Source: Przewalskia tangutica (lineage: Eukaryota > Streptophyta > Magnoliopsida > Solanales > Solanaceae). From it: 64,000 nt of DNA. This document shows positions 1-10,950 of the stretch, piece after piece. Every line of letters starts with the position of its first letter. Within the stretch, counting starts at the first letter, position 1. The notes under the pieces are model-generated. The model searched no databases. It was not told the origin of the DNA and was given only the letters and a program-made list of their open reading frames with translations. The stretch lies in the NCBI GenBank assembly GCA_029844215.1, contig CM056721.1, positions 131,407,254-131,471,253 on the forward strand, read 5' to 3'. The translations under genes and the position numbers were made by a program.

Positions 1-484
1 GTGAGTTCAACCAGCTCTTGGCCCTGTCCCTAAGTGAGAACGGAAAGAGCCTCAGTATACTGGCATCTTCAGTAACACCATTGTACTTGAAAGTGGCACA
101 CAACTCCAGAAAGTTGACAATGTGCATGTGGGGGTCTTCAGATGGAAATCCCCCAAAATGTACTGTGTTCTAGATCATGCTCAGGATGGCTGGCTTGATC
201 TCAAAGTTTTTTGCCTCTATTGTTGGGAGCCTGGTGCATGTCTGTGCATCAGTAACCGTGGGTAGAACATAATCTCCCAAACTCATTTCTGTAAGTTGTG
301 GGACTTGTCCCATGGCATCCGAGACCTCATTATTCAACCCCTCGTCAGGTACCCCGTTGTTGTTCTGCTGATTTTCCATGGCTAGTAAATCAGCAACTCT
401 TTTCTCACGCCTGTTTTGCTTGCACAATTTTTCGATTCCATGGTTGAAGGGAACAAGTGTATCTGCTCCTCTCCTTCTTCTCAT
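1..484 (-). pseudogene. Ty3/Gypsy (Athila-like) gag, N-terminal part, runs off the window
   Basis: The minus strand from the ATG at 484 encodes a start with a run of arginines (MRRRRGAD), then an acidic/Asn-rich segment and the motif KNFEIKPAILSMI. An in-frame TAG follows at about 171-173. Past it the same frame continues with HFGGFPSEDPHMHIVNFLELC and SLRDRAKSWLNS, typical of plant Gypsy gag proteins, which form the virus-like particle that packages element RNA. The frame is therefore interrupted by one nonsense codon where related proteins usually have Gln, and the rest lies left of position 1. It sits just downstream (minus sense) of a tRNA-Asp type primer site and an LTR, so it is the 5' end of an element. 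Gypsy gag is clear; the Athila assignment rests mainly on the primer site. Confidence 0.8.
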
Positions 485-608
485 ACATTAGATCCCTGAA
501 ATAGACCAAAATCAACAAACAAGTCAAGGCAACAGTGTTCTAACGCTAAGAGAAAAAAAAGCCAAAGTAGAAATACAAATAGATGATTCGATATTAGATG
601 TACGTCAG

Positions 609-626
609 TCCCCGGCAACGGCGCCA
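609..626 (-). other. Primer binding site, tRNA-Asp type
   Basis: Read on the minus strand the site is TGGCGCCGTTGCCGGGGA, complementary to the 3' end of plant tRNA-Asp. It lies 6 bases inside the LTR end at 633. This primer choice is characteristic of Athila-type Gypsy elements. It fixes the element orientation (minus) and marks the neighbouring LTR as the 5' LTR. Confidence 0.85.
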
Positions 627-632
627 AAAACT

Positions 633-1858
633 TGTTAGCGATATTTCGAATGCTCACGCAAGCGCACGCATCGTTGACAAGTAATAGTTTGATAAGATCG
701 AATATCGTCCTCAAAGACTGGTTTCTACTTACCGTTCATCTATTTTATGTTATCTATTTGGCAATCGATATTTGATTTGGGTTATTGTTTAACTACTAGA
801 ATAATTATAAGAATTAACTAAACTATTTAAGTTGTAATCAATTATGAATGAATTAGGGCTTCCAAAATCATCGACTATCCACTCTATTCAACCCTTAATG
901 CAACTAGAATGACTTCTTCTTCTACGTTAAAATAGCGGTTAACTAAACTGTCTTATATTTCGGTTAGGATATATAATCATTCAACCCCAGTGCAGAACCC
1001 TTCTATATTTCTATGATAGGATTTACCACATAGGATGATTAAGAACAATAACCTTAATGCTACACAAGTATCGGGGTACTGTCGTCCGCGATTTTAACAT
1101 ATGTCTAGTCAATTACAACATATCCAAATCTCTTCTCTCGGTTCTTGATTCGAAATTATATATATTATGATAATTAGTGATCAATTAATTATCAAGCATT
1201 CATACCAATTATTGACTAAATCTTAATCAAGTGAAGAAGAAATCAAACTACTGCATTAATTCATTAATAGAAATTTCAAGTGATTCATAAGGAAAGCCCT
1301 AATAAAGTGTTTAGCTCCTAGCCATAGTCACGCTAAGAACTAACACAAAATCCATACATAAACTGAATTAAAAAGAAAGAAAGAAAAATTACGTAGAACT
1401 AAGTCTCTAATTGTAGCCTCAATCCTTGCCCTGAGTTGTATTGTGTGTTAGAATGAACCACCCTCTCTCCAAGAATAATCCCTAGGGCTTTTGTATCTAT
1501 CAATTTTCGTGCCCTATGGACCACTTTTCCCTTAGCTAATTTAACTTCGGAACTAGATTTTCCGCATCTGCCGCCGTTGTGGCCACGCGCCGCTAATCTT
1601 CTGTGGTATTATGCGATTCGCCGCACTCGATGATCAAGTACGGCGCATCTTTCGTCCGGGTCTTCATTTTATGTTCTTTCCTGCCTCAGATTCCTCTTTT
1701 TATGCCCCTTTTTTCATTCATTTTCGCCATTTTACCATTTTAGACCGCTGTGACTCAAAAGAAAGAAAATCAAGCCTAATATTATACTAAATACAACAAA
1801 AACGAGTAAAATACTAATTATAAATGACTCAAAAAGAGTATATAAAATATGCCTAACA
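633..1858 (-). repeat. 5' LTR of the Athila-like Gypsy element
   Basis: The block of 1226 bp is bounded by TGTTAG at its minus-strand start (1858) and CTAACA at its end (633), a perfect 6-bp inverted terminal pair. The primer site follows directly. A diverged relative stands at 39025-40226 in the same orientation: both contain the GGAAAGCCCTAA and CCTAGCCATAG blocks and a matching ATCGTCCTCA segment near one end. The left end of the element is outside the window, so its TSD cannot be tested. The outer boundary cuts a Copia ORF3 frame, which gives an independent junction at 1858/1859. Confidence 0.85.
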
Positions 1859-2377
1859 TATAGCCCTTGATTTTGTCGATTTGGAAGCTTTCTTGGAACA
1901 AAACTTCTTTAATGGGGTGTCATCAGGCACTTCTTCTTCTTCGGACAACTCCACCGCATCAGAAATAAGAGGCTCATGCTGGGATGGTGATGCTGGGGTT
2001 TCGATTTGTTTACCATCAGAGGGTGTCTTTTCTGCATCATCTTTATTGGACCAATCATAGTCTGAATCGTCCCAGCTATAGCTAGGTCTAGCAGGAACAT
2101 GAGTCTCTTCTTCAACTCTTGACTTCTTTACAACAGGTTGGTTTTCAACATTTCTTTCAAACAATCTTGTTGATCTCCTTGTAGGAAACTTGGATGTGTT
2201 TTCCCTTTTTCCTAGAGTAGACATATCTGGGGTTGCATCTATATCAATCGGGTTGTCGTTATCTCCAGGGTAGCTTATGGCTAAGGGTTCTTGGAAGACA
2301 CTTACTACAATATTTGTGCATAATGACGGACTTGTACTTATTGGTGACATTTGGTGTAACATTTTTGTTCTAACCAT
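1859..2377 (-). pseudogene. N-terminal part of the Sirevirus-like ORF3, cut by the Athila LTR
   Basis: The ATG at 2377 opens about 173 codons. The protein is hydrophilic, Ser/Thr- and Glu-rich and has basic patches (KFPTRRSTRLFE, KKFCSKKASKSTKS). It aligns by eye with the ORF3 at 43400-44263: TPMSTSP/SPISTSP, NPIDIDATPDM against NLIDLDATPNV, RRSTRLFE against RRSNRQFE, DTPLKKF against YTPLKRF. The frame stops a few bases inside the LTR at 1858, so the C-terminal domain has been separated by the insertion and, if it survives, lies beyond the window. It sits about 0.93 kb downstream (minus sense) of an RNase H stop codon, the same layout as the plus-strand copy. Function is unknown. Confidence 0.7.
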
Positions 2378-3306
2378 GGAATATTAGAGAGAGAATGAGG
2401 ATGAAAAGTTAGGGTTTTCAAGGGGTTTTAGAAGATGGAGGGGTGGTTTGAGTGGTAGAGTCCATCGGTTTTGATTTAACCGAGACGATGTTATGATTGC
2501 CCCTTTTTTATTTTATTTTTGAAATTTTTCGGAAGCAAAGCAACAGAGAACAGAAAAGAATTAAAAAGAGAGGAAGATTATATACATTGGCAGACAAAAT
2601 TTTGGTTTTAGGTGTTTGAATTTTAGTCAAATACTTACACCTAGTTTTTATGAAAAAGATAGACATCAAATAAAAAAACGACACAAAAATAGGGAAAATA
2701 ACAGGATTTTCAAAAGTCAGTTATGAACAGTATCCCAGCAAATATCATCATCTGAGAATGTCAACTGTAATGTTGGCAACATTTTGGATGACACAAGTAT
2801 TATGATTCCACAAGAACTTTTTCACTTTTGGCAACAAATCAAGACACGTTTCATATGTGCTTTTATAAGTTTAATCTCCAGATCAATGTAACATTTTCCC
2901 ATTGTGCTTGATCAAATCATAGAAATACATACAAAATTTATTTTTTTGTCAAAAAATAAGAATACTTATTTAGCATCCTCACAATTTCTCGTTTAAGCAC
3001 TTGAAACTCCTATAGAATATGAACAATATCATCTTCAAAGAGCTTTGCTCATTTGCACAGTTGCCAAACTTTTAGTAAAAGGTTTTGCCTTATTTTGATA
3101 CTCCTTTTTATGATATCTAATATCATCGCAGAGAACGATATCACTTTCAAAACATGTTCTTACCTTTTTAGGATCATACTTGAGTAAACACAAAATTAAA
3201 AACAATCAAAAATAGTAAACACGATCAGATTCTGATATTTAAAGAGGCAAATGTCATCCGAAATGTTAGAGACATTTCAGCTGACATTCCCCCATCAGTG
3301 CGGGAT
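2378..3306 (-). other. Spacer between Copia pol stop and ORF3 (minus copy)
   Basis: This 0.93-kb non-coding stretch matches the spacer at 42535-43399 over most of its length. Shared blocks include ATCGTTCTCTGCGATGATAT, GGCAAAACCTTT, TTTGGCAACTG, AATGTTGCCAACATTAC and the CATCTCGGTT or CGTCTCGGTT box just before ORF3. There are many A/T-run differences and indels. No tRNA, SINE box or other ORF was seen in it. It may hold an internal promoter, splice acceptor or polypurine tract; that is inference. Confidence 0.6.
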
Positions 3307-3402
3307 TCAGAGATTACAGAGACCGAGAGAGTTCTTCAAACTTGAAAATCTCTCATGATTCAAAGCTTTTGTAAAAATATTAGCTAGTTGATGAGTAGTG
3401 TC
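3307..3402 (-). pseudogene. C-terminal end of Copia RNase H (Sirevirus-like)
   Basis: The minus strand reads TTHQLANIFTKALNHERF and then SLKNSLGLCNL with a TGA at 3309-3307. This is the conserved RNase H tail of Copia pol and matches DTLHQLADIFTKALDHERF at 42410-42470. Upstream (higher coordinates) it is cut at 3403 by an unrelated sequence beginning TGTCGCGCCCG, so only about 31 codons remain. Confidence 0.75.
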
Positions 3403-3690
3403 TGTCGCGCCCGTTTTTTATCTAGGGGTCTGAACGATATCTGCAACGTTGCTCTTTGGCGCGGTTCCCTGGATGGAGCAAAAATGCTTGTTTTGAGGAG
3501 TCGCCACCTAATTATTAAAGTGAATTAGGACACTTGAACTATTGCAATAAAAATACTGTAATTGATCTCCATTTAATGGTCTGCGAAATTAATGAGATTC
3601 TGAATCAGTGTTCTTTATTATCCTAAAGGGAGGGAGTTAAGCATCCTTTAAGATCGTCACAAACTCAGGCAACATTTGTTGATCCAGTTT
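3403..3690. repeat. Unclassified LTR-like repeat fragment
   Basis: The stretch starts sharply with TGTCGCGCCCG at the point where the RNase H frame ends, and includes GGAGTCGCCACCTAATTATT, wording I associate with dispersed LTR-type repeats in Solanaceae. No clear CA end or duplicated target was found, and its far side merges into the Sirevirus-like LTR remnant. The class is uncertain. Confidence 0.35.
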
Positions 3691-4141
3691 CTGTTCTCAA
3701 ATCTGGAGAGCTCTCTCGATCTTTTTCTTTGTAATTTTCTGGATGTCGAATCACTCTTCTGCCTTCTCTATTTATAGTAGAGAGTCGTCCTAGAAAAGCT
3801 CATCGATTGGTTGTGGAGGTTGAGCTAACAGTGGGCACGTGAAGCAATAGCTTGAGGCGTGATTCTCTCAACTGATTTGACTTGTTCTTCACTCGTCTTG
3901 CTCTCTAAGCTTTGACTTGTTCTCCCACGTTTTTATTCTGCTCAAAATTCCTTGCCAGGTCACTTTACCATCGTGGTAAAAATCCCACGAGATAAGTTTC
4001 AGTCCGTGAAGAAAGGGCAAAACTGTTACCAGAATGTTGGTTCGAATGTCAAAGACATTTGTTCCAATATTTTGGTTTTTAACTTAGTACTGAAAATATT
4101 GTGTTAGGAAAAATGTCATAACATAAAACTCAACATTAACA
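3691..4141 (-). repeat. LTR remnant of the Sirevirus-like Copia (minus)
   Basis: Read on the minus strand from 4141 it begins TGTTAATGTTGAG and contains ACATTTTTCCTAACA, a CTACTATAAATAGAG TATA region and GATCGAGAGAGCTCTCCAGA. The same blocks occur in the same order at 38475-38935 on the plus strand. The order LTR, pol tail, spacer, ORF3 running leftwards indicates one minus-strand element that lost gag and most of pol. Confidence 0.65.
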
Positions 4142-4376
4142 ACCATGACAATATGAAAACATCTGAATTATTTTGGACTAACAATTTTTCCAAAGGTTTT
4201 TTGAATCATTCTTCCAAGACTACAAATAAGCACAATGCAAATGGACCAGAATGGGCTTTTTGGCTGTTCAGTGCTGAGCGTCATAACTACAAATCTAGAA
4301 TCGCTAGTCTTTACAATCCAAATGGATGTCAGTTGCAAATTAAATCACCCGACCAACTAGTTTATCAATATAATCG

Positions 4377-4379
<3 letters not shown>

Positions 4380-4430
<51 letters not shown>
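4380..4430. repeat. (TA)n microsatellite
   Basis: About 25 uninterrupted TA units. The open frame running into it from 4153 is fortuitous (poly Tyr-Ile tail) and is not annotated. The rest of 4142-4656 shows no gene. Confidence 0.95.
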
Positions 4431-4434
<4 letters not shown>

Positions 4435-4656
4435 TACACTTCGGTTGTCTATATTGTGTATAGGTATGTATAATATGTATATATTTAGTATAAAGTGTAA
4501 CTACCTACACTGTAGTCTATATACATATTTGGTAAATTAGATAGTCCAATAGTATTTGACTGTATTTTTTCCTTTAATAACATATACCGATCCAACAATA
4601 GCCCTGTCTAGGACGACGATATAACATTAATCCACCAGAGATTGATTAGTTATGGG

Positions 4657-5089
4657 CAGGGGTGTCAAAGTTTAGCCCACAAAAACATTACCCGTTCGAT
4701 CCGCCTACACCGCATTGAACTTCTCCATTATTAACTCAATCAGTTTTGATTCAGCTCATCTAAAAGTTGAGCTGATATATGTAGTCCAAATTAATCCATA
4801 AAAAATCTTGTCAGAATATCTTTAAAAATATTTCTTTTGCTTGATATGTTATATATAGTCGTAAAAAGGAAAACAATATTAGCTAGATATTTAAACAAAT
4901 TATAAGAAAATGCTAGAAAATTATAACTTAGTAAGGATTAGGCGGATTGGTCATGACTCATTGTTTAGCCCAGTCCAATATTTCCGCCCAAGTAACTTTT
5001 GGACAAATTATAAGTGATTTGTTCATTTATTAACTCAACTCTTTTTTACCCATCCAAATTTAACCTAACTCGTTTATTTAACACCCCTA
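4657..5089. mobile_element. hAT-like MITE with AGGGGTGT termini
   Basis: The left end CAGGGGTGTCAAAG and right end TTTAACACCCCTA form an imperfect terminal inverted repeat. Flanks GTTATGGG and ATTATGAA share a TTATG core, compatible with a decayed 8-bp target duplication of hAT elements. There is no coding capacity, as expected of a non-autonomous element. The interior carries further C-rich blocks (GGATTAGGCGGATTGG, AGCCCAGTCC). Confidence 0.55.
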
Positions 5090-5910
5090 ATTATGAATTG
5101 TTTTGATAGTTTATAAGTAGGAGTTTCTTCTTCTTAGTAGCATAGGCTTAACATTTATTTTGTAATGACAAAAACTCGACAAGTAAAGTTGGGCCTATAG
5201 TTTGAACTTCGGATTTGATAGACATAACGAAGCTTTTATTAGATAAGAGAGATATTTGGTCATGTAAATACACAAGATATATGAAATATTCATCTTCATA
5301 GAAGTTCAATGACTATTGTCATACCTACATGTTACAACCATCAGCTCTTGATTTGTTAATGAATTAAAATTTAAGATACCGCTTAAAATAAAGAAACCAT
5401 GATATGATGCTTTTGACTATTTTTTAACTCAAGGTCATATTCTAGATTATTTTTACTATTATTTTTACTTTATATATTAAGGTAAGGATTATGGCTCCCC
5501 TTCCCTCCATATCTTATTCTAGAGAGGATTTTGAATGCTCTAGCTTACACTTGTTGAGTTGTTTCTTATGTTTCCTACACTTGTTGAGTTGTTTCTTAAC
5601 GTTTCCTATATATTAAAAAATCCAGACACCTTGATATGGCTTTTTGTTTATTGAAAAAACCTATTGTTAATGAAATTGAAGATTAGACATGAGAAAACCA
5701 AGTCCTCTTTAATTAAATTGCCTTTGGTACCAATGAACCACTCCAGAAAAATAAAAACGCCTATTGGTTGTTGAAGTCATTTTTAATGTCAATATTGAAG
5801 TTAAATACGTATTCCTATAAAAATGTATTCGAATCTTTCAATGTTGCACGAGGCATATATATATTTTTCGTTAACGGTAGGCTTGATGTACAAAGTTAAA
5901 CAGATACGGT
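5090..5910. other. AT-rich intergenic DNA, no feature seen
   Basis: No convincing ORF, RNA gene or element termini. A short direct repeat (CCTACACTTGTTGAGTTGTTTCTTA and its neighbour) occurs at about 5545-5600. Small frames after 5800 overlap a repeat and lack family features. Confidence 0.5.
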
Positions 5911-5965
5911 TGTTATCGGTCCGGATATATTCGAGAACCGGATCGAAATATCCGGATCGATACTC
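5911..5965. mobile_element. Left half of a CCGGAT-rich TIR element, interrupted by Copia-1
   Basis: The left terminus TGTTATCGGTCCGG is inverted at 15068-15081 as CCGGACCGATAACA. The Copia-1 insertion splits the element at TACTC. Internal wording is dominated by permutations of TCCGGATCGA. A sister copy lies at 15501-15682. The class is unknown; it looks like a short non-autonomous TIR element. Confidence 0.55.
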
Positions 5966-7509
5966 TGAAAGTATATATGTCCTAGAAACAATAATTTTAG
6001 GAGCACATGTACTTGAACACATTCATATTATTAATGAGATTAATATATTTGGCTTTTGCAATTATTGAATTATTATTTGATTGTTTATATTATTCATTAA
6101 TGGGCAACCCTTGAACTTACATTGTCATTGATAGTGTGAGATATTAATGATAGAGTGTAGTTCTTAAAATAGCCTAGACTGATGATCATTGAGAATGAGA
6201 TATAAATGATATGTTGTAAGTCGACATGTGGTCTGCATCACATTCTTAGAGAATGTAGTATATCTCACTTACTACTAGCAATAGTTGCTAGTGATGGACA
6301 CATGAATACTCTTAGAGTAGTATTGGCATACCTTGCTGATAAATTATTTGTTATACATGTCTAGAGTATTATCAGCATGTGGGAGATAGAGGTCCTTAGA
6401 CTTGAGGTCAATATCACCTTGTTTACGGAGTAATGCACTTTGATCCTATCCTAAGCTTAAATACCTTATAGGTTGAGACGCGGCTTGTATTGGGTGCATT
6501 ACAAAGTAGATTGAAGGTGGTAGTTGAGCCAAAAATATGATTCATTCCTCGATTGGAATTTCGAGAGAACACTCAGCTTCTCAAAGATGTTAAGTCGACC
6601 AAGTCATTGGCCAATGCAAGAGACATATCTAGGATATGGTCTAGTTGTCGACTAGTATAGATGAGATAAAGTGATCAAGTCATTTGGATAGACACTTGGC
6701 AAATCTTAAGCTTGATCGAGTGTGTCGCGAATGAAAAAATTTTATCATCTCACATAGAGGTCTGTTTACTTGAGTCTTGTAAACGTACTTCACACATTGG
6801 GTCCGTCACCGGTGCCGTCTAGGAGTTCCGTGTGAACCTTGATTTGATCAAGTGCCGATATGTGAAGGCCTAAAGGGTCACACTAAGTCGATTGTCTTTT
6901 CGGTCTAAGGGTATATTGAGAGAATGTAAAATATCGGATTTAGAATCGAGATATTTTATTTAATAATAAATTATGGGATAATTTTCATTTGATGAAAATT
7001 ATTTAGTTAAGTCAAAATTAAATCTTGGATTTAATTAGAACTAAAACGTGCAGAAAATAAATAGAGGAGCCGCACAATAGTGGGCCCGATTCGGCCCATC
7101 AGATTTGGATTTGGGTCAGGTCTTGAAGCCTGATCCAAATCTGATTTGGTTTTTGGTTTCCTCCACTATATTTTTGGCACTTAACCCATAATTTCAGGTT
7201 TCTCTCACTTTTCACTTTCTGAACTCAGAGTTCATGAAATAAAATTCTCTCAAACCTCTGCCAAGATTTCCTAGCTTTCTTGGGCAAAGGAATATCCCGA
7301 TGCAAGGCTTGCACCCGGATTAACAATCGCGTGCGCTCCCTTTAGTAAAGACTAACAAAGCTTAAACTGTAAGTTTTCTTCCTGTATTTGCAGATTATAA
7401 TTATCGCATAATCATACCAGAAACGTTTGTTGGAGCAAGTAAGTTTACTCAAAATTTTAAACTTCCGTTGTGCCTTACTTGTGTGTTTTACACCCAACAA
7501 ATTCCTACA
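5966..7509 (+). repeat. 5' LTR of Copia-1
   Basis: Starts TGAAAGTATATATG and ends CCTACA. It matches 13415-14963 nearly base for base, with scattered substitutions and short indels (for example GGGCAAAGG against GGCAAAGG). It contains R/U5-type sequence up to the primer site at 7511. Confidence 0.95.
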
Positions 7510-9486
7510 GTGATATCAGAGCTCATGCTGATTTAATGATTATACGATAATCTTTAATAACGATACGTGGGATAATTAATTGTTTTGATTTAAACTGATT
7601 TTCGGAATTTATTAAAAAAAAAAATTGGCGATGAACGATCGACATTGTTCACGGCGTGAGCGATGTCATGATGCTTTGTTTGGCGTGACGATGATTTTCC
7701 AATGATTTTTTCGGCGATTTGACGTGTACTAACACCGTCTCCACTATTATCGAGAAATACACTTCTTAAGATGGTCGATAAAAGTGTTGAGAGGTGGCGG
7801 AAGGCGATGTAGACGCCGGAAAAAGTCGCCAGAAATCGCCGACGGCGGGACTGCTTCCGGCCACCACGGGCGACGAAATCATTAAGTAATAATATCATCG
7901 TGTTCGTCTCAACGAGAGAAATCTAATGGTGGTAGTGTTTCTCGACAACGATGACCGAAAAAGAAGCACCACCAATGGCGGCACCAATTCCGGCCACCGT
8001 GGGCCACCAAATCGGTGGTGAAAACCACCGGTGAGTTCGTCCCGATGTGTGCCATCTTTTGGTGGGTTTTAATTCCGTCAATTTCGCCCTGAAATCCGAA
8101 TCCCAAATTTGATTTGTGGTTGAAATTGGTTTTGAAAATTTGAAATAGTTTAAGAACCTTTTTGTAATTAAAATTAGGGTTTTTAAATTGAAGATTGGTC
8201 CTTAAGCAAATCTGAAAATATTTTAAATTCTGAAAATTACAAATTAGTCCCTAAGATATTTTTTTGGAATTTTAAAAGTTTTTAAAATCAGCAGATTAAG
8301 TCCCTGGGTCAATCTGTAAATTTCAGAAAAGCATATTTGGTCCCTGGGTAAATCTATAAATATTTTAAGGTTCTGAAAATTGCAGAAATACCCCTAAAAA
8401 TTAATTTTAATTTCTGAATTATTAAGGGACTGTTTGGATGAGCAGAAAATTCCGAAAATTGAAAATTGAGTTTTCAATTTTGAATTTAAATATTTTCTAA
8501 ATTGAAACAAATTAATTAACCCACAATTATTGTTATTTAGCATATTATTTGATAATGTGTGCACAAAATTAATTGTTTCTCCTAATTGATTAATTGATTG
8601 TCATTCAAATAATTAGAATAGAGTCTGCATATATATGTTTGGGTAGGCGGCGCCCAGTATTTGTTAGTCCGCAATTATTGTATGGGTAGGCGGCACCCAG
8701 TAATTGTTTACTTTCAATGATCGCTAGAATTGTCTGGGTAGACGGCGCCCAGTATGTGATTAAAACCATCTTATATCATGCCTATTGGGTTTGATGGTTT
8801 CCATCTAAATGTGTTTAGAAATTGCATGATAGGATGTCATATGATGTATGATATAATAGTTTATCTTGGTCATAACCCTGAATTAAAATGTTCCCCAATT
8901 TAATACAAGTCTCATTTAAAATGAATGCGTCGTCCGTTATAATTGATTGTGGTGCAAAATTCTTTTCGGCGAGATGAGTATTTATGCCCCAGCATTTGCT
9001 CTAAGTCTACGAGGACTCAGACCCTTTCATAGATGCATATAAATGTTGTAGTATGTGATAAACCTTCGTGAGTATTTACACCCCAGTGTTTGCTTGATGA
9101 AGGCTAAGTCCGCTTAGATGCATAATTGCAGTCGCATAACGGGGTTGACTTGCTAGGCTGTCTTGGTACCCCAGTGTCGGACAACCGAGGGACGCAGATC
9201 GAATTGTTTATAACATTCGGTCAACCAAGAGTTGCAATTGATTTAGAGACCTACCAGATCTTGTTGTTGAATTTATCAACCTCAGCAAACGCGGAGACAA
9301 CATGAGTTTGGATTTTGGCCCATTATGACTGTATTTGATATGAGTCTGTATTTTTTATGGGGTAAAAGAGTATGTTAAAATAGTGGGAGCTAATTAAACT
9401 AAAGATCATATTAGTTAGTTAATGAATATGTTCAATAGAAATTATATTAGAATATTAATTTCAAGTCTATCTTTTCTTCAGTTACA
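7510..9486 (+). other. Primer site and long untranslated leader of Copia-1
   Basis: The primer site TGATATCAGAGC is at 7511-7522. Almost 2 kb of non-coding leader follows before gag, long for a Copia element. Minus-strand frames at 7590-8106 have no family features and are treated as chance. The leader holds the CGCCCAGTA triplet repeat at 8641-8754 and three GAGTATTTAYRCCCCAG or ACCCCAGTGT-like blocks at about 8975-9180. Confidence 0.7.
8641..8754 (+). repeat. Three spaced copies of GGGTAGGCGGCGCCCAGTA
   Basis: Copies begin at 8641, 8684 and 8736, with one or two changes between them, spaced 43 and 52 bp. Each core GGGTAGGCGGCGCCC is nearly self-complementary (GGGNNGNCGNCNCCC), so each could form a small hairpin in RNA. 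The position in the element leader suggests an RNA signal; function is unproven. Confidence 0.7.
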
Positions 9487-10950
9487 ATGTCGAATCTGTC
9501 ACTTAAAATGTTGGTTGAAACGAACAAGTTGAATGGAGCCAATTTTCCTGACTGGTTAAGAAATCTGTGTTTGGTACTGCGATTAAAAAAAATTGAGTAT
9601 GTATTGGATACAGCACTCCCTACAGTCCCTGCTGAAGATTCTGAAGAGTGTGCTCTGTTTGACAAAGCAACCTATCATAAATATCTTGATGATGTTGTTG
9701 CAGCACAATGTGTTATGCTATCTTCTATGACTCTAGAGTTACAAAGACATCATGAAAATATGAGCCCCAACGAGATGCTAGAACACTTGAAGAGTCTCTA
9801 TGACTCACAGTCTCAGACAATAGAGTATGAACTGTTGAGAGATCTCTTTAAGTGTAAGCTGAACGAAGGGGGTCAGGTGTCACAACATGTTTTGAAGATG
9901 ATTGGTTTAATTGAGAGGTTAGCTTCGATTGGAACGAAGTTGCCTGTAAATGTTTCTGTTAATCTAATTTTGAACTCGCTTCCTGGTTTCTTTGAGAACT
10001 TCATTGTGAATTACAACATGAATGGAACGAAAGCGAGTCTCCCAGAACTTCATAATATGTTGAAGACCTTCGAGTCGTCCACCTCCAAAGGTAAAGCTGT
10101 GCTCATGGTGGGCTCATCTAGCAAGTTCAAACCTATGAGTAAGAATATGCAGAAGAAGAATGGTAAGGCGGTTGCCGCCAAACCCACAGCTATGAAACCT
10201 AAAGGAGTTGTTCGAAAGAAGGCCAAGATAGCTGCTGATGTTTACCTCAATTGTAAGAGAAATGGACATTGGAAGAAGGACTGTACAGCCCCAGGGGGAG
10301 ACAAAGCACAAGGTGCTGGCCCTGTTGGACAAGGTATGTTTGTTATTGAAATAAATATGTCTATAACTAATTCTCACTGTTGGGTATTAGATACCGTTTG
10401 TGGCTCACACATTTGTAATAATGTGCAGGGGCTAATTGACAGCAGAAAGGTTGGACCTTGGGAAGTAGATCTACGTGTTGACAGTGGAGCTAGAGTTGAT
10501 GCAGAACGCGTGGGGACTTATAGACTAGATTTACCTTCAGGCTTTTGTTTAGAACTTAATAATTGTTATTTTGTTCCGTCTTTGACGAGAAATATTATTT
10601 CTATCCCTATATTAGACATTGAGGGGTTTTCCTCACATATTACCAATGAAAATTATATTTTATCTTATGATGGTTTTATTTGTGAAAATGCTCCGCTTGT
10701 GGATGGATTGTATGTTCTAAACTGTAACCGTGAAATTTTCAATATACAAAATAAAAGAGCTAAAATAAGTAATCAAAGAAATCCCACCTACTTATGGCAT
10801 TGCAGACTTGGTCACATCAATGAATCAAGGATAGCAAGATTGAGGAAATTAGATTACTTAGAACCATTTGACTTGCGAATCTTGCTTAAGAGGAAAAATG
10901 ACAACCAAATCACTTTATGGGAAAGGAGTACGTGCCAAAGAGGTGCTTGA
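9487..10950 (+). pseudogene. Copia-1 gag, protease and pre-integrase
   Basis: The 487-codon frame begins MSNLSLKMLVETNKLNG and carries a UBN2-type gag to about residue 225. A zinc knuckle follows at residues 254-267 reading YLNCKRNGHWKKDC, in which the first Cys of CX2CX4HX4C is Tyr. The aspartic protease motif near residue 300 is LDTVCGSH, where the active-site DTG has become DTV. The pre-integrase signature LWHCRLGH is at about residue 437. After about 10886 the frame shifts and ends in an unrelated tail. Gag normally coats element RNA; both substitutions should disable processing and RNA binding. Confidence 0.85.

Noticed and set aside
7590..8106. Minus-strand frames of 102 and 65 codons in the Copia-1 leader
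   Set aside because: Arg/Ser-rich translations of a GC-richer leader with no family motif, in a region that is non-coding in the element's own orientation.
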